Origin: Prosopocoilus inquinatus
Taxonomy: Eukaryota > Arthropoda > Insecta > Coleoptera > Lucanidae
Direction of reading: 5' to 3'
DNA: 64,000 nucleotides
NCBI GenBank assembly: GCA_036172665.1
Contig: CM069873.1
Coordinates: 32,294,001-32,358,000, forward strand
The notes below the pieces were generated by a model, which was not told where the DNA came from, made no database searches, and saw nothing but the letters and a program-made list of their open reading frames with translations. Position 1 is the stretch's first letter; each line of letters opens with the position of its first letter. Positions 1 to 11,700 of the stretch are shown here, piece by piece. Both the position numbers and the translations under genes were made by a program.

Positions 1-28
1 TACCATTCGTTTCAAAAGTTACTTAAAT

Positions 29-1338
29 AATTCCTCATTAAAGTAAGCTGTGATTTTTTTATGAAGTTGGCGACACAATTCTAGAGAAAACAGTTGTCAT
101 TAACTGTCAGTACTGATCATAACATCAAATAAAAACACAACATTAAAGTTTAAAGTAGATGCTCAAAGTGCTCTCCTTCAGCTTGAATACATAAGCGTAC
201 TCTGCGTTTCATTTTTTCAAACCCGTTTGCTAAAGTGTTGGGGGGTTATGTTAGCACACACATCTGTAATGCCCACAAGTTCTTCGATTGTGTGACGCGT
301 AGTTCTAAAAACTGTGTTTTTCATGTGCGGATAAATGAAGTAATCCATAATTGTCAGATCCGGAGACCTTGCAGGAAAATTCACAATCCGATTATCGAAA
401 AACTGCTGCAGGAGTCATTGTTTGATGAGCTGTGTGGGCAGTAGCATTGTCTTGCTGAAAAAAACCCTTCTGTAAGTTCATCATCATGTAGTTGATTAAT
501 GAAAGGTTATAATAACTCATTTCGGTATCTTTCAGCAGTTACTGAGTCGTTAAAAAATATTGGTCCGATGATACGCCTTCTTGACACTGCTAGCCAAACA
601 CCAATTTTTAATGGATGTAGTGGAGTTTCCACAAATTCATGGGGATTTTCTGCTGACCATATTCTCATATTCTGTTTATTTAAATACCCTGAGAGATTAA
701 ACCAGGCCTCATCGCAAAAGAAACACTTGTCAAGAATGTCGTCGCTGTTTAAGTTATCAAGAAACCACTGACAATATTCTGTTCTTCTGTGAAAATCTAC
801 TGGCCTGAGTTCGTGGACTGCTTGAATCTTATATGGATAAAGCTTTAAGTCTTTATTAATAGTGTGACATGTTCCCACTGATAGCTGAATTTCTTGTGAA
901 AATTTCGCAATAGATTTCTTGGGAGAGTGTTCCATTCGATCCCGAACAATTTCAATGCAGGCTGCAGTCAGTCCTTTTCTTAGCTGCTCCGCTCCCTGTT
1001 TTGCGACCAAGTGATCCTGTTTCACGAAATTTAAGAACACAAGCATGGATATGTTCAACTAGCTGTTCATAAGTAATAGGAAAATTAGGAAACTGTTGTC
1101 GAAACTTCTGTACACACTGATTAATTGAATAAACTAACTGTCCATTTTCTATTCTACCGGTTTAAAAATAACTTTCAACAATAAATATTTTCTGCTGTAA
1201 TTCTAACATTTTGAATTAATTGAAATTACAAAGTGTCAATTTGAGATTTGTTTAATTAAATAATTGAACAGCTATCAGTGCTGCAAATCTTAGGAGAAAA
1301 AAAAACAGTGAAATCATTGTCCACTTTAATGAGGAATT
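29..1338 (-). mobile_element. Degenerate Tc1/mariner-like DNA transposon
   Basis: The element is bounded by a 16-bp inverted repeat (AATTCCTCATTAAAGT at 29-44, its complement at 1323-1338). The interior encodes, on the minus strand, a broken DDE transposase. The two ends match well just inside the termini and then diverge. I assign the superfamily from the transposase, not from the ends. No target duplication could be confirmed because the left flank is only 28 bp long. Confidence 0.75.
150..1164 (-). pseudogene. Broken mariner/Tc1-like transposase
   Basis: Read on the minus strand, homology to a DDE_3-type transposase runs through three frames. The best preserved part (507-1058) contains a helix-turn-helix-like region and the first catalytic Asp in CDEAWFNLSGYL. 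Downstream come the second Asp block (FQQDNATAHTA) and the third (ARSPDLTIMDYF). These are separated from the first part by a stop codon directly after 507 and by a later one-base shift near 400. Another shift lies near the N-terminal end, around 1020. All three acidic blocks survive, but the copy cannot encode one protein. Confidence 0.8.
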
Positions 1339-2076
1339 CAATTGAAGGCACGGTATTTGTAATATGCTTTAATTTCAACTAGTAAGATACTATCTGTTTT
1401 CTTATTTATTTACCATCAAGCAGGTTGTGATTTTATTTTATTAGGTCGGCACGACATAAACGTCAAGGACAATGAATTTAAGAGAATAATAAATTTTAAA
1501 AACGTACAAATTTGGTGTTTTCACGTGTGTTATTGACTATAGTCTCGATTAGAGAGGTTCAATTAATAATTTTATATTATTGTCATGTACCCTATTTACA
1601 GGAGCACTGATTTCATGTGTGTGTACTGCTGCGTACTCTCCAGATGAGTGTTGCTAAATATTCATTTTTTGATTTAAAAGAATTCTCAAAGAGGACATAA
1701 TTCCAACGCTCTTTGCAGTAATAGTATAAATAATCTCATGCTTGGTTTATACAGTCACTAAAACTAAAAACTAACTAAAATTAAAATTAAAACTATGCAA
1801 AAGTTTCCGTTTATACAAGCAAAAATTACGCATGCTCATGGCACACCTAGCTGTGAAAATTCCGTGGAGGGAATATGAACTGGAGAAAAAGTACAGTCAA
1901 ATTTACGGTCATCCCGCCTTTTCCACTAAGAATTGAAATAAATGAATTCTTAATTTTTAGTAAAGTATAAACCGCTTCGTATAAAGTGTGGTTTATACAG
2001 TCACTAAAACTGATAACTAAACATTAATAACTATCAACTAAGAAATGAAAAGGCCGTACTGATACGAAGCGGTATA

Positions 2077-3827
2077 CACGGTGGCCAGAAAAATGCGGAC
2101 ACGCCACGCAGGCCAAATCTTTGTTTAATTCTGAGTTGACAATCTTAATTGAAAAAAGTAGTACAGTGCTTTCTTAAGTCACACGAGCAGCTTAAAAGAA
2201 TTGTAAATTTGGCAACACCTAATCAGACAAGTACTGTGGTAGTAATCATTTTATTATTTACTATAAATCAGGTAAATACGCAAATTAGCAAGAATTTTAT
2301 GTTAACATGGATACCAATTGTATTCAAATTTAAAGATAATATGAAAAAATTATAAGAACTGTTCAAATTGGTAGCCATCAGTTTCCAGACATAATTCCAA
2401 TCTTCGAGGAAGCGAATTCAAAACGCGCTCCAACATATCCGGGGTGATTAATCGAACTGCCGCCGTAATTTTATTAATTACATCCTCTTCGTTCACTGGA
2501 GGCGTTGCATAGACCTTTGCCTTTAAAAACCCCCAAACGAAAAAGTCCAGAGGATTAATATCGGGAGATCTTGCCGGCCATGCTATTGGACCGTTACGCC
2601 CTATCCACCGATTCGGAAAGTGTTCGTTTAACCAATCCCTAGAAATTCTGGCATTGTGAGCAGGGGCTCCGCCATGCATGTACAACATGTTGGGTCTCAA
2701 ATTCAGTGGAATATTATCCAGTACTTCTTCTAAAACGTTAACGTACTCAATTCCATTTAGACGATTTGGAAGAAATATTGGTCCAACAACTCGGAGATTT
2801 AAAATCCCCAGCCAAACATTTACCGAAAATCTTCTCTGATGTCCAATTTCCCTTACTGCCTTGGGATTTTCGTCCGCCCAAAAATGAAAATTATGGCTAT
2901 TAAAGACGCCATCTCTCATAAACAAGCATTCGTCGCTCCAGAGAATATGCAATAAAAAGTTCGGCTCTTCTTGAATCCTTTGTAAAATATTGTTACAAAA
3001 CATTCTTCTGTGCACATTATCGTTCACATACAAAGGCTGCACTTTCCTTGCATGAAACGGATGCAACAAATTTTGAGATAGTACTGAGTGCACTGTTGTT
3101 TTGCTAGGAATATTTAGTTCCCGAGCTATTTGTCTTGTGCTGGACGTCGGATCTTCGTAAACAGCATCCAATATTTGCTCTTCTAATTGAACTGTTCGAC
3201 GCCCTCTAGGTCTACCGCTGTTACGATAATTCGGTATAAAGGAGCCAGTTTCTCTAAGTCGCTGATCCATTCTACGGAACGTGTTGGTGGATGGATGTCG
3301 CCGTTGAGGATACCGTATTTGATATTCTTCTTTTGCCAAGTTTGCATTTCCATTGCAAAATCCGAATACCATATACATGTCGGCGTATTCTCCAAAGGTA
3401 AACATTGTTCGGTACTAAGAACAGCACAAAATGTTTATCTTATTTCAAGAGCCAAATGTCACATGAGAAACGTCAAAAATTGACAACTACTTACTACTTT
3501 TAAATAAGCAGCCTTACAGTACCACGTTGCCATATGTACTTTAATTTCAAAAAAGCCAATGAAGAAATGTTAAAAATGTAAACCATTGGTATTAATCGAT
3601 TAGTTACATCAATGCATTTGAGATAATTCCATTTCTAAATTTCACCATGATTTTACATAGATAAATTTGACGAATTTTGCTAAATTTTAGCCGTACATCT
3701 TAAGGTTTGATGGTCTCGTGCGCCTTAAGGAAGGACCGCATAACTTTTTTGGATTAAGATTATCGCCTCAGAATTGAACAAAGAATCGTTCTACCTGGCG
3801 TTTGTCCGCATTTTTCTGGCCACCGTG
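2077..3827 (-). mobile_element. Mariner-like transposon, full length (1751 bp)
   Basis: The terminal inverted repeats read CACGGTGGCCAGAAAAATGC inward from both ends, continue to about 30 bp, and are flanked by TA on each side. Removing the element and one TA restores the MITE B sequence seen in the copy at 15.5 kb, with the same length, so the boundaries are secure. The interior carries one uninterrupted transposase gene on the minus strand. Confidence 0.93.
2350..3405 (-). CDS. Mariner-family transposase, full length but missing a catalytic Asp
   Basis: This is a 351-residue DDE/D transposase with an N-terminal double helix-turn-helix (about residues 1-110, including a GRPRGRR linker at 64-70) and a catalytic RNase H-like domain. 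The first catalytic Asp is D158 in LWSDECLF. The third is D282 in ARSPDINPLD. The second block normally reads QQDGAPAH but here is YMHGGAPAH, with glycine (G245, codon at 2671-2673, GGC) in place of Asp. One transition would account for the change. The protein should still bind the terminal repeats but is predicted to be unable to cut DNA. The frame is otherwise clean over the whole family length, so this is probably a recent lesion. Confidence 0.92.
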   Translation of the reverse strand: MFTFGEYADMYMVFGFCNGNANLAKEEYQIRYPQRRHPSTNTFRRMDQRLRETGSFIPNYRNSGRPRGRRTVQLEEQILDAVYEDPTSSTRQIARELNIPSKTTVHSVLSQNLLHPFHARKVQPLYVNDNVHRRMFCNNILQRIQEEPNFLLHILWSDECLFMRDGVFNSHNFHFWADENPKAVREIGHQRRFSVNVWLGILNLRVVGPIFLPNRLNGIEYVNVLEEVLDNIPLNLRPNMLYMHGGAPAHNARISRDWLNEHFPNRWIGRNGPIAWPARSPDINPLDFFVWGFLKAKVYATPPVNEEDVINKITAAVRLITPDMLERVLNSLPRRLELCLETDGYQFEQFL

Positions 3828-4151
3828 TATACAGCTTCACTAAAAATTAAAAATTCGTTTATTTCAATTCTTAGTGGAAAAGGCGGGATGACCGTAAATT
3901 TGACTGTACTTCCTCTCCAGTTAATATTCCTTCCACGGAATTTTCACAGCTAGGTGTGCAACGGGCATGCGTAATTTTTGCTTGTGTAAATGGAAACTTT
4001 TGAATAGTTTTAATTTGAGTTTTAGTTAATTTTTAGTTTTAGTTTGTTAGTTAGTGACTGTATAAACCAAGCATCAGTACGGCCTTTTAATTTCTTAGTT
4101 GATAGTTATTAATGTTTAGTTATTAGTTTTAGTGACTGTATAAACCACACT

Positions 4152-4434
4152 TGAGAGCCTAAATTTTGGTTATAATTTTCATTTTCACTTAAACCTGCTA
4201 AATTTAATCAATTCATTCCAATTATCGCAAGATCAAAAGAACAAGGAAACGGATTATATATGCATATTCAGAACAGGAATCACTACAATCCACAATACTG
4301 AAAGGAACCAGTAAGTACATGTGCAATACAAGCACTGATAAAAGCATTATATTATGTTACGTCATATTGAAAGTAGCTTTTAAAATTATTTGACTTTACC
4401 TTTTCAAAATATATTGCAATACATTTACATTGCA
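4152..4434. other. No gene seen; presumed PKC intron
   Basis: This is AT-rich unique sequence between the nested MITEs and a tandem duplication. I see no coding frame or motif. Confidence 0.5.
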
Positions 4435-4766
4435 CATTATTCTTCATTATAAACTGCAAATTTTATTTCCCAAATAACATCAAACATGATCAGTCTGACT
4501 CATGTCTGACCTTAGTCTGTCATAAATTTAATAAAGGATGACAGGAGAAACCATAGAGAAACTCATTTAAAAAATTAAGTGGTTTTTGATATTGGGTCCA
4601 CATTATTCTTGATTATAAACTGCAAATTTTATTTCCCAAATAACATCAAACATGATCAGTCTGACTCATGTCTGACCTAAGTCTGTCATAAATTTAATAA
4701 AGGATGACAGGAGAAACCATAGAGAAACTCATTTAAAAAATTAAGTGGTTTTTGATATTGGGTCCA
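4435..4766 (+). repeat. 166-bp direct tandem duplication (two units)
   Basis: Unit 1 (4435-4600) and unit 2 (4601-4766) abut exactly. I see two differences: C versus G near the start, and T versus A in CTGACC(T/A)AGTCTG. Each unit ends with TTTTTGATATTGGGTCCA. Neither unit codes for anything recognisable. The near-identity points to a young duplication. Confidence 0.93.
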
Positions 4767-6329
4767 CATGGCTCAACTCTTTATCATATAGGAACTCTAG
4801 ATAGAGTTAGGGTTTCCAATTACCTCCTCCTCAAGAGACTGGAAGTCCGTAAAAACTATAGACGATTGCTATGTATTATCTTGCAAATTGATCGCTAAAG
4901 GCGGCATTTTGTATCACATACATCTCACTTCACCAAATTAAGTACACTGTAGACCCACTGTGTCACACTGTGCGTTGATCGATTGTAGCAGAACGTGCCT
5001 TGGCGTAGTTTCTGAAGTGACGAAACACTAGTACCAAGATTAGTAGTACTCAAGTCAAAATTAATTAATTGTTAATTTAATCGAGCAACAAAGCTCCCAC
5101 AACTACTTAGTTGTGTGTCTACACCACCAGCTATAGTGAAAGAAGACAAGTAGATCGTAACGATATTCGAACATGAAATCCGTTAAGCGAATTCTACCGT
5201 ACTTCATGTAACCGTTATTTATCTTTTCTCTGTATTGGTACATAATTTACAAAGGTTTTTTCCCCTTTCGTTTAATAAATAATTTTAATTAAATTTAACA
5301 TCTCGCATTTTTATTCATACGTAGTTCCTTAATTCTCTCTACTTTATAAGCCGTCTTACCAAAATTAGAATCCTGTGCAGCGTCAACGTTAGTGTCCAGG
5401 GATAATTAAGGCGATGACGTCAATAAGCATTGAATAAGCTTATTACTGGGTTTTTTTCTAAGATCGCAGAAACAAGTAGCAGATAGAGTAAATGGTAGGT
5501 TATTAGAATTTGACTCAGCTACGGCCAATACCAACCCTTATGTAGAATAGAACTAGACGTGAATTAATAACTTTGAAATTCTTTACAAATAGGCTTTCGG
5601 TTTATACCTTGCTTTGTTTACAATTTCAGAAGTTAAAGTTGCGAGTCACTTTCATTAATTGGTAGACTAATTTGTTTCACTATTGTTAATTTTTGTTGTT
5701 CGGATCGAGCAACAAACAAAGTAGTACGTCGGCGTGTTATAAAATGGAACTTATTTTATAAGAGATAGAGCCAAAGTAACTTAACTTAAGAAAGTATTTA
5801 TTGGGCTCATCAATTGGTATTGAATAATTAAGTAACTAATTTTGTTTTTTATTTATCAATTTATCAGTCAAGTCTATATTGTGGCCATTTTCATAAGCAA
5901 TTTGTTTTAAAACATTAACTTCAGTGTTGAAATCTTGTGTCAGGTACAGTGAAGAGCCTATGAATATAACTATATAATGCTGATAGCTTTTGTTTGTAGG
6001 GATTATTGGAATTAGCAGGAATGATATGGGAAATTTGAGCTGGTTTTCTGTAAATTTTAAAATTATGTTTAATTTCCAAATTTTGAAATGGTAAGATCCA
6101 AAAAATTAAGCGAATTATTATTTTTCTGCTTTTAGTGTTAATTTTTATGTGTTTGTGGTTTTGTTTTCATACCTCTCCAATTGTGAGTAATTAGTCATTT
6201 AAATTTAACTCTAGTTACGTAATTTACACTTTCGTGTAGAAATAAAAGGGCTATTCGAATTCCCCTTTTATTTATTATATCAATTCTACATAACGTCAGA
6301 GAATGATTTTTTTTTTTATCTTTTTGTAG
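4767..6329. other. No gene seen; presumed last intron of the PKC gene
   Basis: This is AT-rich sequence without a recognisable exon on either strand. A somewhat less AT-rich segment (about 4860-5460) resembles repeat-derived DNA but has no ends I can define. The run ends in a polypyrimidine tract and TTTTTGTAG acceptor directly before the kinase exon. Confidence 0.45.
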
Positions 6330-6482
6330 AAACACAGAAAGGATGTGAGCAACTTTGACAAGCAATTTACTTCCGAGAAAACTGATCTTACCCCGACCGA
6401 CAAACTCTTCATGATGAACCTCGACCAGACAGAGTTCATGGGCTTTTCTTTCCTCAACCCTGAATTTGTACAACACGTTTAA
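6330..6482 (+). CDS. Last coding exon of a classical protein kinase C
   Basis: The exon follows a T-rich acceptor (TTTTTTTATCTTTTTGTAG) and encodes 50 residues up to a TAA at 6480-6482. It is the C-terminal tail of an AGC kinase: NFDKQFTSEKTDLTPTDK contains the turn motif (LTPTDK), and FMGFSFLNPEFV is the hydrophobic motif (FxGFS followed by NPEF). Wording and spacing fit conventional PKCs (PKC-beta, insect Pkc53E) better than novel or atypical ones. Both motifs carry the serine/threonine that is phosphorylated during kinase maturation. The catalytic domain is not in the window, so the preceding exon must lie upstream of position 1 and the last intron must exceed 6.3 kb. Confidence 0.85.
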   Translation, partial: KHRKDVSNFDKQFTSEKTDLTPTDKLFMMNLDQTEFMGFSFLNPEFVQHV

Positions 6483-8762
6483 AAAGTGTCCTAAGTTTAA
6501 TTATTTATTGCTCGTACATATTTATTAAATTATTCATTCATACCTTACATGTATTATAAATTTTACAAAAGTATTATTGCATGTAGAAAAGTGTATGTTT
6601 CTACATATCTGTCTTGCTGCAGTTTTACGCAGCCGTATATCTTTATTATAGAACGTTAGTTAATCTACGATGAATCCAAAATGTTCTTAATTATAATTTA
6701 TTTTAGTAATTAATAAATTTCCAGGAACTAAAGTATTTCAACTATAATAATAGCACGTGGATTTGTTGATTACAGACTCACATTCACATTTAAAAATTCA
6801 GTATTTTGGATTCATCTACGTTCAGAAAGAATTCGGAATTGTTTAGGAAAAAAAATTATTCTAAGATTAGTAAAATTTTAAATCAAGTGGAACGTATTCA
6901 CTTATTTACTAGTTACTGATAATGCTACTTACACATAGGCAAAACTTGAGCAAAAGACTTGTATTAATCATTTCATATTCTTAAATGATATTTACTGTAT
7001 GTATCTACCTTCAGACAATCTATTAATAATTACTTGTAATTAATAAAATAAATACACTTCAAGTGTTTCTAAAAAAAAGTAAAATAAAAGATAAATGAGC
7101 CTTCTCGTAGTGAAATATTTTTAAGTATAGCTGTAAAAGTTTTTGATGTTTAATGATATTGTATTATATGATAGAAAAAATACCATTGTTGCACACAGGT
7201 CTGTACTTTAGACAGCAGGCCTGCAAATTTATACTTATTATTATTATTACCATACTCTCCTATAAAAAAAGAAAACCTTTACTACTGAATTATTGTCGTT
7301 TTATAAATGCTTCTTTCTTCGTTGTGCAGCATATCCTCCCACTACAAATTTTTAAGTTTTCGTTCATTTTCATTATTTTAAGTTATTCAAAGAACATTTC
7401 ATAAAAACATGAGAATGTTTAATTGTACTTGTTTATTTTTAGCTAGGTTTTCCATTTTCAATTTACACAAAACTCCTTAATTAAGTAAATAAACCAAATT
7501 ACTTATATATATCATTAAGTCCGGAGCTTAAAAGCACAGTATTAGTTGGATGTGTTAATGAAATGTTGAAAAAAAAGATAATACTATTTCAATAAAGCAA
7601 CAACATATCATGCATTGACCAAACCCACATTTTGAAAATGTTTACAGATCTATCCTAGTTAAAACGATGACATTTAAAAAATGTACTGGAACCTTTCCCG
7701 GTGTGTATTCTATTCTAAAATTCTCAAGTTGTACTTATTAAGTGTGTTGATATTTTATCCGAAACTTTTTTTTTATTAGATGTCGCAGTATATTGTGAAA
7801 CAAATTTGAATACAGTTTCAATACTAAGAATTGCGTTAGGCAAGAATTACATATTATTACTGATAGCTTTTCTATTGGGGTGTACTATATGCACTCAGTG
7901 TATCTTCACCTGATTTTATTCCATGAGATTAAAACAAGATGAACATACACTCAGTGCACGTAGAAGACCCCAATCGAAAATGCTATTTGATATCTAGCTA
8001 AGGTTTTACTTTCGGCATTTCTGTATTCAAATGAGTTTCATCGTGAGTTTGTTATGCATATTATTATAAACGTACTCGACTTTTCAATAACTATTCTCTT
8101 TCTGTTCTAATACTGCTACTAGATATGCCAATCGTTAAACAAAAAAAAATATATATATAATATACATAAACGAATGTGTTTTTGTTAATTTTGAATAAAT
8201 CTGAATTGTTCGAACTCAAATCTGAATTTAAAGGCAGTTGAAACAAATAGTGTAGTACACAATTTTCCTTTATTGTCATGTGGTATAATGTCACACTTAC
8301 TGATACACACACTATTTGGAGAAAACATACTGTATTTATTTATTAATAACATCCACAAATTGAATAATTTTCTGTCTGTTATTTTTAAATGTAATAGGTA
8401 TAAAATTTAAAAGTAAAACTCTTCACTTTTCATTAAATAAATTAAGTGTGTACGTACTAAACAACAAATATATTCTAATACTCAACAAAAAAAAATTAAA
8501 AGTTTCCCAATATTCTAAATGATTACTTTAACAGCTAGTTAAATAAAACATTAACAAATTACTCTAATTTGAAAGACCTCACGCAATTAACAGTTTAGAT
8601 AGGAAGAAAACGAAACTGCCAAGACAATTAGTTTAGGACCATGGAAGTAATTAAATGGAGGGTTCATTTCTGACCTCTGGTTTTGCTTGCATTCCTAGGT
8701 TAATAATTTTTAAAAATGTAGGAAATATGAAACTGGACACACCTCCATGCTCCAAAAAACAC
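6483..8762. other. PKC 3' untranslated region and convergent intergenic DNA
   Basis: This is AT-rich DNA without coding capacity, between two convergent genes. Several AATAAA-type hexamers lie downstream of the PKC stop (for example near 7040), so its 3' end is probably within about 600 bp. The minus-strand Nibbler gene ends at 8763. Two segments near 7870 and 7930 form a short inverted pair (TGCACTCAGTGTATCTTCA and a near complement). Confidence 0.5.
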
Positions 8763-11700
8763 TTATATAACGATGTCCTGTAATCGATTGGCAAGTACTT
8801 TTTCGAAATGACTTCCATCCCAGTATACTTTTCCACATGCTTCGCATACATAGAATAAATTATATGTATCTAGGATACCAGCAGGGACACTATCTACTTG
8901 GATTTTAGTGCCATAACGAGTCAGACACAAGTCTATATCGACTTGTTCTTCCGTACCTAAAATAAATTTAAAGTGTGGGCTTTCATTGATTAACATTTCA
9001 GCTTACGCAATTCCCATTTTCTTGAGTAAGATATTGGAATTCCAGGAGCGTCATCACAGTCTTCGTCGGTAGAGAAACCACTAGCTTCGTTTATCAAATC
9101 ATCTTCTATATAATTCAGATGCTGACCTTTATTTTTCATAGCATCTGTCAACGTGTTCATCGTAGATTTTGACACTTTTATGAAATTGTTACTGTTGCAA
9201 GTCTAAAATGCATTACTTATTAAAGAGACGATGCATTGGTGAAAGTCTTTTTTGCTCACCAAACACCTGCTAAACACATGATTTTTGGTAACAATAATAT
9301 TGTAGTAGTCCAGAACTTGCTTTAACTGTTCGTCGCAATCATCCGATTTGACCCTTAAGCAATGACCGTGCGGAACATAACCCATTAACTGAAATTTTTA
9401 AAAATTATATTAAGATTTCTACCTATAAAGAAAAAGTTACTCTGTTAAATGCTTGTCCTCTAGTCAAGATGTATCTGTGTTCATCCTGATAGTAACGCAC
9501 ACACTCTTGGTGGTCATCATTGTTTTCTAAAATAGCAGTATCGATTCCGCACCTCCTTAAGGATTTGCCTAATCCTTGTAACATTGAGTCACAAACCAAT
9601 CTGATTTGATCGGCAAATATTGTTTCTGCATATGGACTGGGTGGCTGAGGAATTTCTTGGCAAAAATTATCTTTTGAGTAGTGTTTCTATTATTCAAAAT
9701 AAACAAACTTTTAAAATTGTAGCAATAAGTAAAATATTAGAGCTAAATTTTTAACTCCAAATTTAAAAATTATCTACTGATTCAAGTGCTTTAATACTTA
9801 CAGGGCTCCCACATTACTTTCATTGAAACTTTTCCCGACTTTTTCAGGTTTTTTTCCGACTTTTAATCAAATAACTTACTCTATTGACTGCGCGATTATG
9901 CAACTAAGTTTTAGGTACATGTTTAAAAAATTTCATCCTTGATTTCAAAATAGAAACAATAAACGTACAAAAATAGTCACTTATTTTTTTATTTTTCATT
10001 ATTTTTATCAAGTGTATAGTGAAGAAAATTGTTGAATTACTTTTAAAAGTTATAAGCAATTAATTTTAATAGCATGCTTGTTCACAAAAAATATTTTTTT
10101 AATAATCAGAAAGTTTTAGTATAGGCAACCCTATGAACTCAGGTGCTTGTATGGTTGCTTGTATTGAAGACCTCAGTATCAACTTTTAACAGTGAGAACT
10201 GTGACTTAAGCTGAATTCATTGCTAGGCGATTTTTCGTCGCCACGTTGCGGGATAGCTATTTGATTGGTTCGTTTAATTAAACAAATTATATTCTTTGAA
10301 ATTGAGCCAATAGAATCGCGTAGAATGTTAACGCCAACGAAAAAGGTGTAGCAATGAATCTAGCTTTAGTTAATACTTACTGATTTATTTGGTTTCTTTT
10401 TCGATTTCTTTTTATGTGCCTTGCATGATGTCATAAGATTATAACAGGTTTCTTCGAAAGGAAAATGGGCAGCTTCGCAGGACTTTTTTAAAACATCATA
10501 CACCTGTATTAAACAATAAGCATCCAAAGCTGCGTATTCCAGCTGGCTTTGCCTTAAGGGTCTTTTCTCCCAATTAGAAAACTGATCAGATTTGTCCAGT
10601 GGAAGACCCAAGCACTGTTGAACTAACGAACTTAGACTAGGACCTCCACTTTGTACTACAATAATTTATTTAATGTTTTTCTTTTGCTAAGGTCTGTTGT
10701 TCATACCTTCATAAGGCAATTTTACACTGGAATTTTTTTCAATTTGCTTCCACAGTTGCAATAAATCCAAAACACCTGCTTTTTGGCTGAAAGAAATAGG
10801 TAAGGAATCCTTAATCATAGAGACATCACTTGTTAAACCAAAACCTAAAATGACAAATAAATTTGTAATATAACTCTCGGCAAAAGAATGAATTTTTCTT
10901 GTACCAAGCAAACTTAAATTACCTAATTTTAAAATATTGGAGTTATTTAATAAAAACTTCTCAAATTCTTGCCATAAATGTGAAGCTATATTTCCAAGTT
11001 TTATAATGTCTAGAATATAAACACTCTCTCTGGTAGCAACTTGAATAAGTGCCAGTTCATTTTTATGCACTCCAAAGCTGGGTTTCCATTCGCAATCGAC
11101 ACCAACAATTGCCACATCCTACAAATATTAATTGATTTATCAGTTATGAATGATTAATATTAATATTCGTACATGTAACATGCTATCTAAAAATGACTCA
11201 AATGCCATGGTACTATCAACTAAATAAATGCAGTTGCCGGTTAATTCGAATTTGTGATACTGATTGGTCTCATAATTTTCTGTCGTCTTCTTAACTTCAT
11301 CCACTAAAGTGAAGCCATTTAATTGCTGTTGGCTAAAATTTAAAAAAAAACTACGTTGCCGATTAATATAAAATTTTGACAAACCTTTCCTGAGTCGGGT
11401 TATCATGCTGCATTCTGACATTGAACGGCCAAAGTTCACGAGGAATGTTATAAAACTTTGCCCATTTTAATGCCTCTGCATTGTCTCCGTATAGGCTTAC
11501 TTGCGTTACCAGTTCTTTTTGAAGTGCCTCATCATCACGCACAGCCTCCTGAACCATTTCACGCCAACTTTCATCACCTACACAAAAATTAAAGACCTAA
11601 TTGATTCAATTGCAGTTATTTTAACTTTCTTACCGAAACTATTTTCTACAAATCTTTTATTTACAAGAAATTGCAGTGCCCCTTCATTTCTCTTTCGATT

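Larger units (their letters stand above)
1985..4073 (-). mobile_element. MITE B, same family, inserted inverted into MITE A
   Basis: This is a second copy of the 326-bp family, in opposite orientation. It begins AGTGTGGTTTATACAGTCAC and ends with the complement of TGCTTGGTTTATACAG. It sits inside MITE A with flanking triplets TAA (1982-1984) and TCA (4074-4076). The uninserted relative reads TCA there, which supports a 3-bp TNA-type target as in PIF/Harbinger MITEs. MITE B is itself split by the mariner at 2077-3827. Confidence 0.85.
1739..4151 (+). mobile_element. MITE A (outer), split by nested insertion
   Basis: This is a copy of the 326-bp MITE family whose intact member is at 15525-15850. 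The left part (1739-1984) begins with TGCTTGGTTTATACAGTCAC. The right part (4074-4151) ends with the complementary GTGACTGTATAAACCACACT. The two halves join exactly where the intact copy is continuous, so everything between 1985 and 4073 is a later insertion. The flanking triplets are TCA (left) and TGA (right), so the 3-bp duplication is imperfect. The element is non-coding. Confidence 0.85.

Noticed and set aside
499..771. Plus-strand open frame over the first transposon
   Set aside because: It is the antisense of the minus-strand transposase remnant.
4860..5460. Possible solo LTR
   Set aside because: I could not find paired ends, a target duplication or a second copy in the window.
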